A stretch of 64,000 nt of DNA from Massospora cicadina (lineage: Eukaryota; Entomophthoromycota; Entomophthoromycetes; Entomophthorales; Entomophthoraceae), in NCBI GenBank assembly GCA_022478985.1, contig JAKSZP010000019.1, positions 124,001 through 188,000 on the forward strand, written 5' to 3'. The notes under the pieces were generated by a model. That model made no database searches and was not told where the DNA came from. It saw only the letters and a program-made list of their open reading frames with translations. How positions within the stretch are numbered: the stretch's first letter is position 1; the number at the start of each line of letters is the position of its first letter. The translations under genes and the position numbers were made by a program. Below are positions 33,601-45,232 of this stretch, piece by piece.

Positions 33601-34499
33601 CAGATTGGTCTCATCCTGATTAGCAAAGTTTTCTGGTGTCAACCTTGTGGATCACATCTCTCGCGCATCCCAAATTGTGGTCATCCTGAGTGAATACTTC
33701 CTGATACTTCTTGAACAATTCGAGCACCTCCTCTTGCTGGCCTTCTGACAGATCAGCGAGTTGCTCTCAATCAACCAATAGGTTGATACTTTTAGTTACC
33801 CTGGCCAGTAATCCGATCTCATCAAGAGTCCCAAAATTTTAGAATCTCTTCAATTCAGCCATCAGGATTATAGAACAAACTTTATGTTCTGACTCTTCCT
33901 GATCTTAATCAGCCTTTTAACTTAAATTCGCCAGAAGAAATCAAATTTCTCCATGGCCTGGAATTATATCCCAGGAGCCACCCAAAACTCTACACAGGAC
34001 TTCTTCCAGGGGATTATGACCTCCCAATACAACAGCTCAGGTATCTCCAATGTCAACCCCATGGTGACTATCATCTGCAATCCTGGCAGTATGGTCTTCT
34101 CATTCTTAATTCTCAGTGGAATTCCCCAGTTCTCTAAGATTTCCGTCAGCATTTCTCATCACTTTTGACCAACTAATTGGTATTGAATTGGGACAATGTC
34201 ATCATTGTATATTAAATTGATGATGTTATTTCTCCTATTTAGCGGAGCTTCTCCACCTTTCTGATATACCATTGATAACGTCTGACCCAATATGGTCAAT
34301 GTATTATCCTCAAAGTTACATTTAACTCCATACTTGCGTAGAGATTCTGTTTAAATAAGAATTCATAGTTTTGGTTGGCCAAAACTATTGCTGGCGCAGA
34401 TACCACCAATGATAAAATCACAGTGGTAAAATGCTATAAGCTCTATAGGAGATGGTGGTATCCAACCCAGCTGTCCCATAATCCTTATTATGTTCCATG

Positions 34500-34600
34500 T
34501 ATGGCAAGATCTTCATCCTCTTTACCAGATTGGTTGAGACAATGTTGATGGGCACTCCGCTGTTAACAATCACTCTCACCTGCACTAAATTCACTTGTAT
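34500..34600 (-). pseudogene. Element D protease with lost catalytic Asp
   Basis: On the - strand the segment VRVIVNSGVPINIVSTNLV stands where elements B and F have ILDTG/IIDTG followed by (S/A)PV(K/N)(V/I)VS. The catalytic triplet is therefore Asn-Ser-Gly instead of Asp-Thr-Gly. Only this short stretch is recognisable. Confidence 0.65.
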
Positions 34601-34751
34601 GTCTATATATGTACACTCAGAGTATTGTAATATAGTGTTAACTGAGTGTATACGGCGTTATCAGCCATATCAAGGGTGTGAATAATTTGCGTTAATAAAT
34701 CAGGAAATGATTCCTTTATCACGCTGAGGGGGATCTACAAATTGGCCTCAT

Positions 34752-36246
34752 CTAATCAGACTTCAGACAATTTTTTGGAATTCTTGGCGGTTTGAATTTT
34801 GTCCGCCAGTTGTTAAGTAATGGCCGGGCAACTTCCTTGATTATAACAGGGTCAATTCCCTTCACCCTGGATCTGGTCACTGCTTTTACGTCCAAATTGA
34901 CCACTTGATACAGTTGATCCTGTACATCTTCGTCCACAAACAGATCACTGATATCAATTTCCTTAGTCATGATGTCAGGAGGAACAGGCTTCTCCGCAGC
35001 TCTAGACTGTTCCCTGTCTAGGCCGTGGGCCCTTTTCCAAATTCCTTGGTGGCAGCTAACTCTTTTGACTGTACCACGTTGATCTAATCCTTCAGCTTCT
35101 TGCAGTGCACGGCGAAATGTCCTTTCCCACCACATTGGTAGTAGATCTTTACCTTCTTATTAAACCATTTGAATTCTTTGGGCTTATTCCACAGCATGGT
35201 TCAGTTGTTCGTCTCTTTAGCACCTTCATTCCCCTTTGTGGGATTTGAATTGCGCACTAGATTAGGTTTGAAACTTATGTTTGGGGCATCAAAGGTTTCT
35301 CCCAAAATTTTAAAATTTTCTACAATTTGAGAGGTAGTTATTTCCATCATGAACACAGAAGACATCATGCGGTGCAGAATTTGCGATAGGTATGAAGGGC
35401 TGCTTGTAAGGCGATTCTGGCATTGAAGTCGTCCAGTACCTTCTCTCCAACCAGGATTTGCGACTCCTGGTAGAACTGATCTGCGAAGCTTGCTAAAGAC
35501 TCATCTTTATGTAGCTGGATTCTTATAAACTCTTGTTTGCGCTTCAACATATGTGTTCAAACTCCTTAATTCCTTCATGATGGCCGCCTTTGCCTCCGCA
35601 TATGACCAGCTGTCCCCCTCCAGGTGGGGTAACACTAAGTTATGAAAGTCAGTGTCTAGGCAATTCATGACTATTAATGCCTTTTGACAATCTCCATAGC
35701 CATACATGGTCATATAAAATAGTCAGAAAAACGCTGGGGTGTTATCCCAATAAAATGTTGGCACTTTCAGTGTTGCCTTAAATTCCTCCAAGTTATCTAT
35801 AGCCAATTCTCTAGGTTTGGCCACTCAGCTCACTTGAGGAGCGATTATGGGCGTCATCTCTGAAATGGCAGCAAAAGTGGGCGGCATGTACCTTGGGGTA
35901 TTCGACTTCCCAATTATCATATGTTGACTTCTTTCTTTGGAATCGCTTGCCACAATTGGCTCACAAAAACATTTGTGAGTTTTAAGTTCCTTAAACCTGT
36001 TTGATCAGTCACTTTATATCAGTGCTGAAATTTCTCAAATAAATGCAATCTACTTATCGCTTCATTTTCAGATATAAGTCCTCTTGAATTAGGTCCACCT
36101 CTTTCTTCATTTAACGAAGTTACTTTCTTAAGTAACTTATTACTAAAATTTGCAACATTATCATTCCCTTCCTCCATCTTGGCGACTCGTTCTTCTAAGG
36201 CTGCAAATTTATGATGATCCGCTGAGTTAAGGGCATTCCTATTCAC
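34752..36246 (-). pseudogene. Element D gag
   Basis: N-terminal frame 36019-36246 carries a coiled-coil-like LEERVAKMEEGNDNVANFSN segment. Capsid core at 35365-35550 reads IQLHKDESLASFADQFYQES, aligned with the gag cores of B, C, E and F. The nucleocapsid knuckle lies near 35100-35145: the residues are YYQCGGKGHFAVHC, so the first Cys of CX2CX4HX4C is Tyr (TGC to TAC). A charged C-terminal frame at 34752-35135 leads to the protease. Four or more frame breaks. Confidence 0.75.
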
Positions 36247-36323
36247 AGTGGCTAACTACGTCCACAGTTTTTGTAACTAATCTTTTTTATGACATCCTAA
36301 TAAGTTCTTCAACTCAACTACAC

Positions 36324-36341
36324 CCCTGTAGTGAGCACCAA
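36324..36341 (-). promoter_or_regulatory. Element D primer binding site
   Basis: On the - strand TGGTGCTCACTACAGGGG starts two bases after the 5' LTR (which ends TTTTTACA). Confidence 0.75.
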
Positions 36342-36343
36342 CT

Positions 36344-37498
36344 TGTAAAAATTTATTGTTTTGGGTTATTATTGGAAAACAACCCCAGTAAACTTATTAT
36401 TGCATAGTTTCGGTTCTTGTGCACATTGTCCACGTTATATAGTATATGACATTATCAGTTGAATAATAGTATGACAACTATTATCCATAGTTGAGTGGAA
36501 TTCTTATATCTCAGCCCAGCGCTCAGCCAGTATTCCTGCTCAAAATACTTGAGATGTCTTGATATACGGATTTGTTCCCTCATTCTGTACAACCCAATCT
36601 TCTCTGAGATTCCCTGGTGACAGTCTCTTTGGTCCAACACACAGTTGGCAGCAATCCCCAATTGTTTCTCCTTTTTCTCTAGATCCCCACTCAGATCTTT
36701 ACTCTTTTTCTTAAGAGTCTCCTAATTATTGCACGCAGCAATAATATCCTTGAGAAGAATAGAACAATTGAAAGCTGATAATAGTTTAGTACTTAAACTA
36801 TATCCCAGAGGAAACTATAGAACTATATATCTGTAATATGATCTAACTGTTTACTGTTTTTATTATGGATGAATTCTAAGGAATTTATAGTGGGATTCAG
36901 TCATCTAACCCTCAGTTGACACCTCTTCAATGAAATGGCAGCCGTTGCCATTGAATTACCCATCCTCACCTTGGAAGCCATGGTCCTCCCCATCCTGGCT
37001 AAGAAACCCTCACTGGATATCCTCAAGACTTAAACGAAAAGAGTTGGAAAACGTGTTCCTAACGTTTTCCTCTTGATCCAAGTGAACCAACCATATTTGG
37101 CTAGCGACCTGATTAGGTAATGGGACTTATTACCCATTGAGGCAGGTCACACGCCAACTGATAAATTTGCTAGTTGCAGTCAGCATCACTCGCCTCACAA
37201 CTTACTACTCATTCCCAATCAGTTGGTTATGAATCTCAACCAATACAAATTGGTACACCTGATAGTTAACCACTATCAGATGCCACTATTTCGTCGGCAA
37301 CTCCACCCAATGAGATCTTAAGTATTTTTCCAGATTGATCCCTGATGGATACAACCAAGCAAATATCCCAAAATCCCCTAAACATAGTTACTCCGAAATT
37401 AGGGTCCACCGATTTTCAATTCACCTCGCATTAGGAAATTATCCCCTAGCAATTCTTGGTAATCTAGCAGGCTGGGAATTTAGGCAAAAATCCCAACA
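36344..37498 (-). repeat. Element D 5' LTR
   Basis: 1155 bp, the same length as its partner at 27910-29064. Identity by eye is high (well over 90 percent) around 36600-36780 and lower toward the ends. It carries the counterpart of the LTR-embedded frame at 36455-36661. Confidence 0.92.
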
Positions 37499-37503
37499 CC
37501 AGG

Positions 37504-39034
37504 TACTCAGCCAAGGAAATTTTCACTGAACACATAGGAAGCATGAGCTACTCAATCCCTGATGGCAGTATTAGAAATGATTATGTTCCAGTTCCCCAAT
37601 TCCCCCAGGTGATAGCTGTACTGTCCACCAAAGAGACCCATGCTACCCATGAAGCAGCGGACATGCTGTGCACCGAAAGGCCTATTAAATCAGCTCCTCA
37701 TTGATATACTGCTTATGGGTCTTACCCATTCCTCAGTACATTCCAAAGGCTTGCAGTTATGAGTTGGAGGATGAAGATTGTATTTATACGCTGCCTCCAT
37801 TTGACTGTGATGGGAACATCCAAAAGTTCTTCAAACAATTTCAATTTTTGGCAGAAGGAGCCTCAGATTGGCGCAAAGCTAAATGGCTGATATCCTCCCT
37901 AGATGTTGGAAGCGCTAAAAAAATCATTTTCTATCTTCCAAGCAGTTCTTTTACCTATCAAAAAGTGAAGGATACTGTGCTGCGGTTGTTTGGGGGTGCC
38001 ACAAAGATGTTGCAGCGGAAGGCTGAGATCGTGTCCATTAGGTTCCATCAGAATGAGACTCTCGCTGCATTTGCTAAAAGATTTATGACGGAAGCCCACA
38101 GGTTAAAAGGGAAAGGCACCCTAAACAAAGATGATGTGTGAATTGAAATGACCTCTGCGGTGAAGCCATACAACAAACTTTACAATGTCATGGCTCTGGT
38201 TTTTCAGGACGATGTACCCCTGCTCAAGATTATTCAATTTTTGCGCCATCTATCTGACACCTTTACTCAACCCAACACAGATTAGAAAACTTCAGCAGCC
38301 ATAGCTGGACCTTCACATTTGGGGGAATCATTTCGCCCTGCTTTTATTTCACTTATAACCCATGGCTTTATTACAATTTTGCGTCTTGACCTCAGCTGAA
38401 TTACCACCAGCCATCTAACTTCCAGTCCTGACCTGCTTATGACAATCAACAGCAGCTTAACTTTTGACCTGGGCCTAATTAAGCTGACCATAAGCAGTCA
38501 AAATATCAGCCTGGGACTGATAACGCAATTACCAACAGTCAAACTATTGACATGGCCCATTTTAAGATAACCAGGGACGTGGGCCCTACAGGGTAAATTG
38601 CTTTGATTGCGGTTGCTCTAGGAACCTTGCATAGAGTTTCCCCAATCTTCAGGTCCATTACATTCAGCAGGATAAGTACTACCAGGAAAAAGATGGAGTG
38701 TAGTAGAGAAGGGACCCTCTAACTCCATTATCTTAAACCCAAAAGTCCCACATGAACCTACTGAATTATATTCCACCAGAATTTCTCAGTATGATGACGA
38801 GTTACTGTACCAGCAGCCAGCTAAAGAGGTAAATGTACTGGCATGAGCGCAAGCAAAGGTCATGGAGGAATAAGGACCCCAGGAACAACTAAAGCCTTAT
38901 GCCTATCAAATTTTTAAACAAATTTCTCCTGACAAGCTGGGACCATCCTCAGAAGCGCCTTCTCAGAAAGGAATAAACATCGCCCTACCAAAGGATGCTA
39001 TTGTTAAAAAATACCCTAAAGTTGGGGAGGGGAT
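37504..39034 (+). pseudogene. Element C gag
   Basis: Gag continuing after the D insertion. The longest frame, 37701-38141, has LPPFDCDGNIQKFFKQFQFL, VKDTVLRLFGGATKML and RFHQNETLAAFAKRFMTEAH, matching F gag at 40360-40670 almost block by block. A nucleocapsid knuckle near 38599-38640 reads CFDCGCSRNLA, in which the His is Asn and a stop follows. The end (QKGINIALPKDAIVKKYP) equals 41540-41590 of F. It stops at 39034 where E's LTR begins. Confidence 0.8.
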
Positions 39035-39166
39035 TATTGGGATTTCTACCAAAATTGGATATTCAGATGAGTCAGTTGATGGGAATCAAACCCAAACTGT
39101 CAAAATAACTGAAACAATTACTGAGGATAATCCCTGACATATATCCAGCCATCTAGATATTGGGGA

Positions 39167-39738
39167 TGTCACATACTGATATGACTAGACAATAATTGTG
39201 GGACAGAAGGGTGGAATCCGCCAAACATAGTATCAGTTATGATTATTCTAGTGCCTTGAGATGGGGCGATATTGGGATATAACGGGTTTCTATTAGATAA
39301 TATGGGTTTTATTGGTTCGCCTCTATATAAGGTGAGAAGGCGATAAGGCGATGTTGACATTTGAAAAATATGAAGTAATTCGCCTACAATTAGGGTGACA
39401 GAGTATTAGAGAATAACAAGCCAAATTCGAGGAGAATCAGCGGAATATAATAGCCCAAGCTGTGAGAAGCAGTATTGCCTGAAGTCGCTGTATATAAGCG
39501 CGATGGGTGATTGAGAGAAGAAGGTTGTTTTTAGCATAGAAGAGATGGGACAGCGAAAAGTTGCTGTAATTATAAAAAATAAATAAAGAATTAGTTGGGG
39601 CTATTGCTCCTACTTTAAGTATATTTTCAAGTGTGTCCAAAGGACCGATGATCCCCACATCATCTGTCTATTGCTCAGTGGGTTTGACCTGTGCAAATAA
39701 CCTATCAGATCCTAATGATACCATCCAAAATTATTACT
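39167..39738 (+). repeat. Element F 5' LTR
   Basis: 572 bp, TGTCACATAC to ATTATTACT; matches 45233-45804 at roughly 85-90 percent by eye. A TATATAA at about 39325 and another at 39492 could serve as promoter elements. Confidence 0.92.
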
Positions 39739-39739
39739 G

Positions 39740-39757
39740 TGGTGCTCACTACAGGGG
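39740..39757 (+). promoter_or_regulatory. Element F primer binding site
   Basis: TGGTGCTCACTACAGGGG beginning one base after the 5' LTR. Confidence 0.8.
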
Positions 39758-40217
39758 GCCCATTGATCAAACACCTGACACTTCAGAACTCCAGTCGCCA
39801 GCCATGCCTTACCCAAGCTGTGTTGTTGGGTAATCTTCACGGAACACTGCACCAGCTGGATATGAGGAACTTAAAGTTACCTTAGATGCCATGCCCAAAA
39901 ACCAAGATGAAATTCTTCAAGGACGAGATGCTGTCATGCACCAACTTGATAGTACTTTTAGCCAGATGCAAATATTGGGACTACAAAACAAAGAACTCGC
40001 CAAACAATTGAATGATACCACTGAGCAGCTGCAGTGTGGAGAATGAAGATTGACCAATCCTTCTCTGTCTTCTCACTGGGACAATGATGACTATCTAGAG
40101 GGGGCATCATACGTGGAAGAATATGATGCTGGTCAGAGCTACTACACCCAAGATTTTAGTATTGGATATGCATATGAGTCAGAATGACACTTCCCTTAAT
40201 TAATAGCAGTACTGGAC

Positions 40218-41290
40218 ATGGCAGAAGGTCACGCTACTCCTGAAGTGGTGGACATCCCAACTTCCACTAATACAACTCCTCATCAAGAAACCGCTTTTGG
40301 ATCTCGATACATTCCTCAGTATGGCCTGAAACCCCATGAACGGGATGAAGAGGTTAATATCAAAAAATTACCTCCATTTGACCACAACAGGAACATTCAT
40401 GGGTTCTTCAAATGATTTGAGTTTGCGGTGGAAGGAGCCTCTGATAGATGAAATGCTGAGTTGTTAATATCTGCCTTGGATGTAGGAAGCGCCGATCAGG
40501 ACACCTGTTATCTCCCAAGTAGTTCTGTCACCTATAAGGACGTAAAGGATACTGTACTCCGCCTATTTGGGGGACTTAAAAAATGTTTCAGTGAAAAGCA
40601 GAATGTTTAATGATTGGATTTTGTCAAAACGAGACCCTCCTAGAGTTCTCTGGTCGATTCACAACAGAAGCCCATGTACTAATTGGAGCTGAGTACTTAG
40701 CGGAAGTTGACATGTGCATTGCCATATCCTCTGCGGCAAAGCTATATCACAAACTTCATAATGTTATTTTTCCGCTTCTAGATGATAACGTACCTCTGCT
40801 CAATATTGTACAGTTTTTGCGTTGTATATCCCCTAACTTTCCACTGCCAAATATGGAATGGAAGACTACCGCTGCCACTGCTTCCCTATTATTCAGGAGA
40901 ATGCTCTTATCTGCCTCCAGCTCCGATTAGTAATCCTCAGCCTTTTTATAACTCTGCACCTCGTCCTCAGCTGAATTATACTCAACAGTTTGATCAGTAA
41001 CAATGGGCTGGCCATAAAAACTGTCAGCAACTCATTTATCAAATCAGGACCTAACTATGCTGACTGTCAACAATCAGCTTACTGACCTGGGTTGTTACAC
41101 TGAATGACCCCAAACTTTCTGCTCTGGACCCTCTTATGATAATCAGGAACATGGCTCTTATGAAGTTAACTGCTATATATGTGGTCGCCCTGGTCATTTG
41201 GCAAAGTTCTGCCATAACAGTTGTGTGAACTACGTACACCAAGATCAATACTATCAGGGAAAAGATGGAGCGGAGTAGAGACGGGACCCT
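40218..41290 (+). pseudogene. Element F gag
   Basis: N-terminal frame 40218-40415 (GSRYIPQYGLKPHERDEEV, LPPFDHNRNIHGFFK) ends in TGA; the next pieces include YLPSSSVTYKDVKDTVLRLF and, at 40610-40930, FCQNETLLEFSGRFTTEAH. An intact nucleocapsid zinc knuckle, CYICGRPGHLAKFC (CX2CX4HX4C), is encoded at about 41170-41211. This is the only complete gag knuckle in the window. At least three breaks. Confidence 0.8.
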
Positions 41291-41817
41291 CTACCTCTGT
41301 GATACCCACTCAAAACGTCCCTGAATCAATAGTAGTATACCCTGTGAAAATCCCTCAGTACATTGACGAACTTTTATATCAGCAGCTGTTCAGAAGAGTA
41401 AATGTAGTGACCCAAGCTCAAGACAAGGAGGCGGTGGAAGACAAGTCTCCCAAACAACTGAAGCCATATGCCTGTCAAATGCTTGATCAAGCCTCCTTGG
41501 ACCAGCTTGATTCTGCCACAGATGCGCCAACTCAGAAAGGAGTAAACGTCACCCTTCTGGTGGATGCCATTGTCAAAGAATACCCCCAAGTTGGTGAGGG
41601 GATAATGAGTTTCCTTGGGAAAAGAGAGCCTGTAAATGTTCACATATTAAACAGTCAATATTCTTCCTATTCTGAGTGTATATACTGTGATATTTTTGTA
41701 GCGAAAAATAGAGTTCACGCTATAATAGATACTGGTGCTCCAGTCAACATAGTGTCCACTAAATTGATGGCAAGGTTGACGTTGAAACCTGATGTGGACT
41801 ATCAAATGGGTTATTGA
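41221..41817 (+). pseudogene. Element F gag-pol linker and protease
   Basis: 198-codon open frame. The last 50 residues are the protease: DIFVAKNRVHAIIDTGAPVN then IVSTKLMARL, with intact Asp-Thr-Gly near 41728. The preceding 140 residues (SIVVYPVKIPQYIDELLYQQ and on) are a linker also present in C. The frame ends at 41817 inside the protease domain; pol continues in other frames at 41980-42411. Confidence 0.8.
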
Positions 41818-42689
41818 ACTGCTGGAGCAGTAAGCACTGTCTCTTAAGGGGCTTACAATGCGCTACCTCTGTGCCTTGGGTCCATTGTCATTGTAGCCCT
41901 GGCAATTTTTCTGCCTAATGAAAACTATGACCTTCAAATTGGGAACACTTTTCTGCGCCATTTTGGGGCTGTTGTTAATATGGTGGAGGAGACCCTCGCC
42001 ATTCTGGGTCAGCAGATCCCAATTTATTTTACCACTAGTGGAGTACCGAAGGATCTGGTGCGTACAAGCCATATCAACCTTGCCTATAGTGACGGGTTGT
42101 GGCCAGATTGCTACCACCAACTAAAGTGCAAAACTTGGGTCCTCCGCCAGCAGATATATGAATATCAAGGGATAACTCTTCGAGCGGCAGGGCCCATATC
42201 TATCCCTTCTGACCATCAAGTCTTAGTGAACACTGAGCTAGAAGTGGAAGTGCTGAGTAGGCTATATGGGGAAGTCATTGGGCTCTATCATCAAACATGG
42301 TTTGAGCCGCACGTGGCTCCAGGGATTATGCTTCTAGGACATGGGGAGATTAAGGTTTTGTTAGCAATCTCCAGAGCAAACCAATTCAAATCCACTGACA
42401 CCAAATTGTAGCGTATTTACATCCTAATCCAATAGATGAGGTCCATCAGCTCATGATTTTGGGTCATTGGATGAATTTAGTCTACGGCCAAGACACCTGC
42501 TGATGTACTAACAGTGGTACCGCAGAGTAATTTAACTGGATTATTATAAAACAAAAATATTAAGTAATAGCTTTATTTCAGAAGTATAAGGGGATTTTTG
42601 CTGTCGATGATCTTGATTTAGGGTGTGATTGGGGGGTGGTCCATTGAGTAGACACAGGAGATCATCCTCCTATAAGGTCTCAGCCAATC

Positions 42690-43433
42690 TGCCAATCGTG
42701 GACATCAGAAGACGTTGTTACTGAGGAAGTTGAAAAGTTGTTAGAGCAAGGGATGCTCAAACCATCCAAAAGCCCGTGGGCTTCGCCTGTTCATATTGTA
42801 AAAAAGAAGGATGGCACCAACTGCATAGTAATAGACTACTGGAAGCTCAATAGTATTACAAAGAAGGATTTGTATCCATTGTCAATAATTAACGATGCTC
42901 TGGACTGATTAGGGGGAGCCTATTATTTTTTTGTGATCAATTTGTTATCAGGTTACTTGCAAATCAAGTTACCCCTGGTGGACCCCCCTTGGGTTGGGAC
43001 CATCTAGTACTAGAAAAAAAAAGTTACCCCTGGTGGAACAGGAAAAATGCGCTGTAATCACCTCTAAAGGCCTTTTCAACTGATGTGGATTCCTCAAGGG
43101 CTGTGCAACGCCCCAGCTACGTTTCAGCGAGCCATGGACACTATTCTTGGTGACCTGAAACTGTCATGTGCCCTTTTATACCTTGACGATATTAATGTTT
43201 TCTCTCGAACCTTTTTGGAGCATCTCAATCACCTTGAAGCAGTATTATGCCGGCTGTCTGAGGCGAACATTAAAAGTAAACCTCGAAAGTGTAACTTCTT
43301 CAAAGATCAGCTGGAATACCTGGGTTTTGTGGTAGACTCTAAAGGGCTGAAACAACAGCTGACTAAGATGGAGGCCATCAGCAAAATGACTAATCCCAAT
43401 AGTAAGCATGACATACAGGTATTTTTGGAATAA
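42690..43433 (+). pseudogene. Element F reverse transcriptase, interrupted by a retroposed fragment
   Basis: Fingers at 42720-42960 (EKLLEQGMLKPSKSPWASP, VKKKDGTNCIVIDYW, LLSGYLQIKLPL). Then a 38-bp insertion with its 17-bp duplication adds 55 bases and shifts the frame. A single lost base near 43083 also disrupts the frame before the palm. The palm frame 43083-43433 is clean: WIPQGLCNAPATFQRAMD, ALLYLDDINVFSRTF with an intact YLDD at 43179-43190, and RKCNFFKDQLEYLGFVVD. Confidence 0.88.
42966..43037 (+). mobile_element. 38-bp retroposed fragment with 17-bp target duplication
   Basis: AAGTTACCCCTGGTGGA stands at 42966-42982 and 43021-43037. Between the copies are 38 bases that end GGGACCATCTAGTACTAG and an A7 tail. 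The form is that of a severely 5'-truncated SINE or LINE. Its last bases match the 15-bp scrap at 6753-6767 (ATCTAGTACTA plus A tail). Confidence 0.85.
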
Positions 43434-43980
43434 TTAGTTACTACCAGCGCTTTATCCCTAATTTTAGCTGTATTGGAGGCCCACTATTTGAGTTGTTAGA
43501 AAAGGACGCTTTTTTGAATGGAAGGAATGTCATCAATCTGCTTTCAATACACTCCGTATGGCGTTGATCAGCGCACCAGTGTTATAATATCTGAACTTTG
43601 ATCAGGAGTTTATCTTTCAGATGGATGCATCCCTCTCCGCTTTTGGGGCTATACTTTCTCAGAAATATGACGAGAGAGAGGAACATTTGGTAGCATACTG
43701 TAGTAAAAGTCTGAACTTTCACAAGCATAATTATACTGTGACCAAGTGGTAGTGCTTAGCAATGATCTATATGTATAAGCAATTTAGAGTCTACTTGCAT
43801 GGGGTAAAGTTTAAAGTTGTGACAGATCACGCATCATTACACTGGTTGCAGAACCTCAAAGAACCTGAAGGCCGTTTGTCTTAATGGGCTCTTAAGTTGC
43901 AGGCTTATGATTTTGAGATTCTCCATTGGCCAGAGGTAAAAGCATCAGAACGCTGACTGTTTATATCAGTTACTGACTAT
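43434..43980 (+). pseudogene. Element F RNase H
   Basis: Follows the RT thumb. Blocks seen are QEFIFQMDASLSAFGAILSQ (first catalytic Asp), LNFHKHNYTVTKW then a stop, and KFKVVTDHASLHWLQNL (last Asp block). A TAG replaces a residue in the helix and another stop follows at about 43883. Confidence 0.78.
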
Positions 43981-43984
43981 TGCT

Positions 43985-45180
43985 GTGACAGCGGACCTCA
44001 GTGACGTGATGTACAATAAGATGCTCAGCAGAAATTATGATGACAAACCACCCCAAGTAATCAAAGTGTTAGATGAGATGAAAACAAATACCTTTCAACA
44101 GAATGGGGAACTGTATAAGCGGATCAGCAATTCTACGGTAAATTTCCACGCCCCTCAGCATGACTGGGAATCATTATGAGCGTGCACAAGGCAGTTGGTC
44201 ATGGTGGAGTGCGTAAGACTATGGAGTTTTTATGGCCCCAATACTATTGGGAAAGTATGAGCTTTGATGTGCTCAAAACTATTTCCTGTTGCCATCAGTG
44301 TTAAGTGGAGAAGACATTTCACAATATGACATCATATTGGCTAGTGAAACCACATTTCGCTTGGCACATGGTTTCCTTCAATGTCATTGGCCCCTTGCCA
44401 ACTGGAGTCAACCGTGTAAGTACATTCTTGTGGCTATTGACCATTTGACCTGGTGGGTTGAAGCGAGGGCAATACAAGACTTGGGGGCAGTTACTGTGGC
44501 CAGGTTTGTGATGGAATATATTATTCAGCGGAACAGCTGCTCTCAGTTAATTCTCACTGATAACAGAACTAACTTCACTTCACACAAGTTACCCAAACTG
44601 AACGAGCTTATGGGAATCCACGGGGTTCTGATGTCCCCATACCAAGCCAAATCCAATGGAATGGCCAAACAGGTGAATGGAACTCTGGTGAACATACTAC
44701 GAAAATTAGTAACAGATTGACCTTCCAATTGGAGCTCTCTCCTTTCCACTGCCATGTTCGCCTATAACATTAGTTACCATTCTGCCATGGGGAAGAGTCC
44801 CTTCCAACTACTATATGGCCAACACCTGGCTCTTCCAGCGTTGCTTTATTTGTGTGTAGAAGACACCAGTGGACTGGAACCCTTTACTATTTGGCTAACC
44901 TCGCGAGCATTCTGATCAAACTGCAAACCAAAGCATATTCCTTCAGCTTAGCCAAGAAGATCAGGAATCATGCTGCTGATCAGGCACATTGTAGTGGGAT
45001 GGCGCCGTTCAAGGAAGGTGATATGGTTCTCTTTCACGACCAACATGGATTTGGGTGGAAACACAAGATGGACAGTATTTGGATTGGTCCGTTCAAAGTT
45101 ATTGAGAAAACTGGAGTCAACACATAGACCATCAAGGATTTTGCAAGTGGTTGGATCATTAACTGAGTACACGTGAAGTT
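43985..45180 (+). pseudogene. Element F integrase with mutated active site
   Basis: Zinc-binding region at about 44185-44305 (KAVGHGGVRKTMEFLWPQYY, SCCHQC). Core frame 44289-44720: the first catalytic position reads FNVIGPLP in the neighbouring frame where Asp is expected (Asn); the second is intact in LTDNRTNFTS; the third, exactly 35 residues on, is Lys127 (AAA at 44667-44669) in NGMAKQVNGTL instead of Glu. The C-terminal arm is at 44852-45127 (GMAPFKEGDMVLFHDQHGFG, WIGPFKVIEKTG). No chromodomain. Both substitutions are G to A. Confidence 0.85.
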
Positions 45181-45219
45181 CCTCCAACATTACAAACAAT
45201 AGGATCTTATTGTCCAGTC

Positions 45220-45232
45220 AAGGAGGGGGTAA
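45220..45232 (+). promoter_or_regulatory. Element F polypurine tract
   Basis: AAGGAGGGGGTAA immediately before the 3' LTR start TGTCGCAATTT. Confidence 0.8.

Larger units (their letters stand above)
27910..37498 (-). mobile_element. Element D: complete 9.6-kb gypsy-type retrotransposon with an extra antisense region
   Basis: Two LTRs of 1155 bp each (27910-29064 and 36344-37498), flanked by CCAGG at 27905-27909 and 37499-37503. Coded on the - strand: gag, protease, RT, RNase H, integrase. Between the integrase end (about 31190) and the 3' LTR (29064) lies an additional 2.1 kb that other elements here lack; it contains a degraded open frame on the opposite strand. Removing D restores a continuous leader-gag alignment of element C with F. 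All genes are broken and several catalytic residues are changed. Confidence 0.92.
21629..39034 (+). mobile_element. Element C: gypsy-type retrotransposon split by LINE-A and element D, cut off by element E
   Basis: Own sequence survives in three pieces: 5' LTR start 21629-21936; LTR end, primer site and leader 27222-27909; gag 37504-39034. All three align in order with element F (39167 onward): LTR, leader and gag correspond step by step. LINE-A interrupts the LTR (11-bp duplication) and element D interrupts the leader (CCAGG duplication). Gag ends abruptly at the start of E's LTR, at the position equal to about 41605 in F. The protease, pol and 3' LTR of C are not found anywhere in the window. 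Confidence 0.85.
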
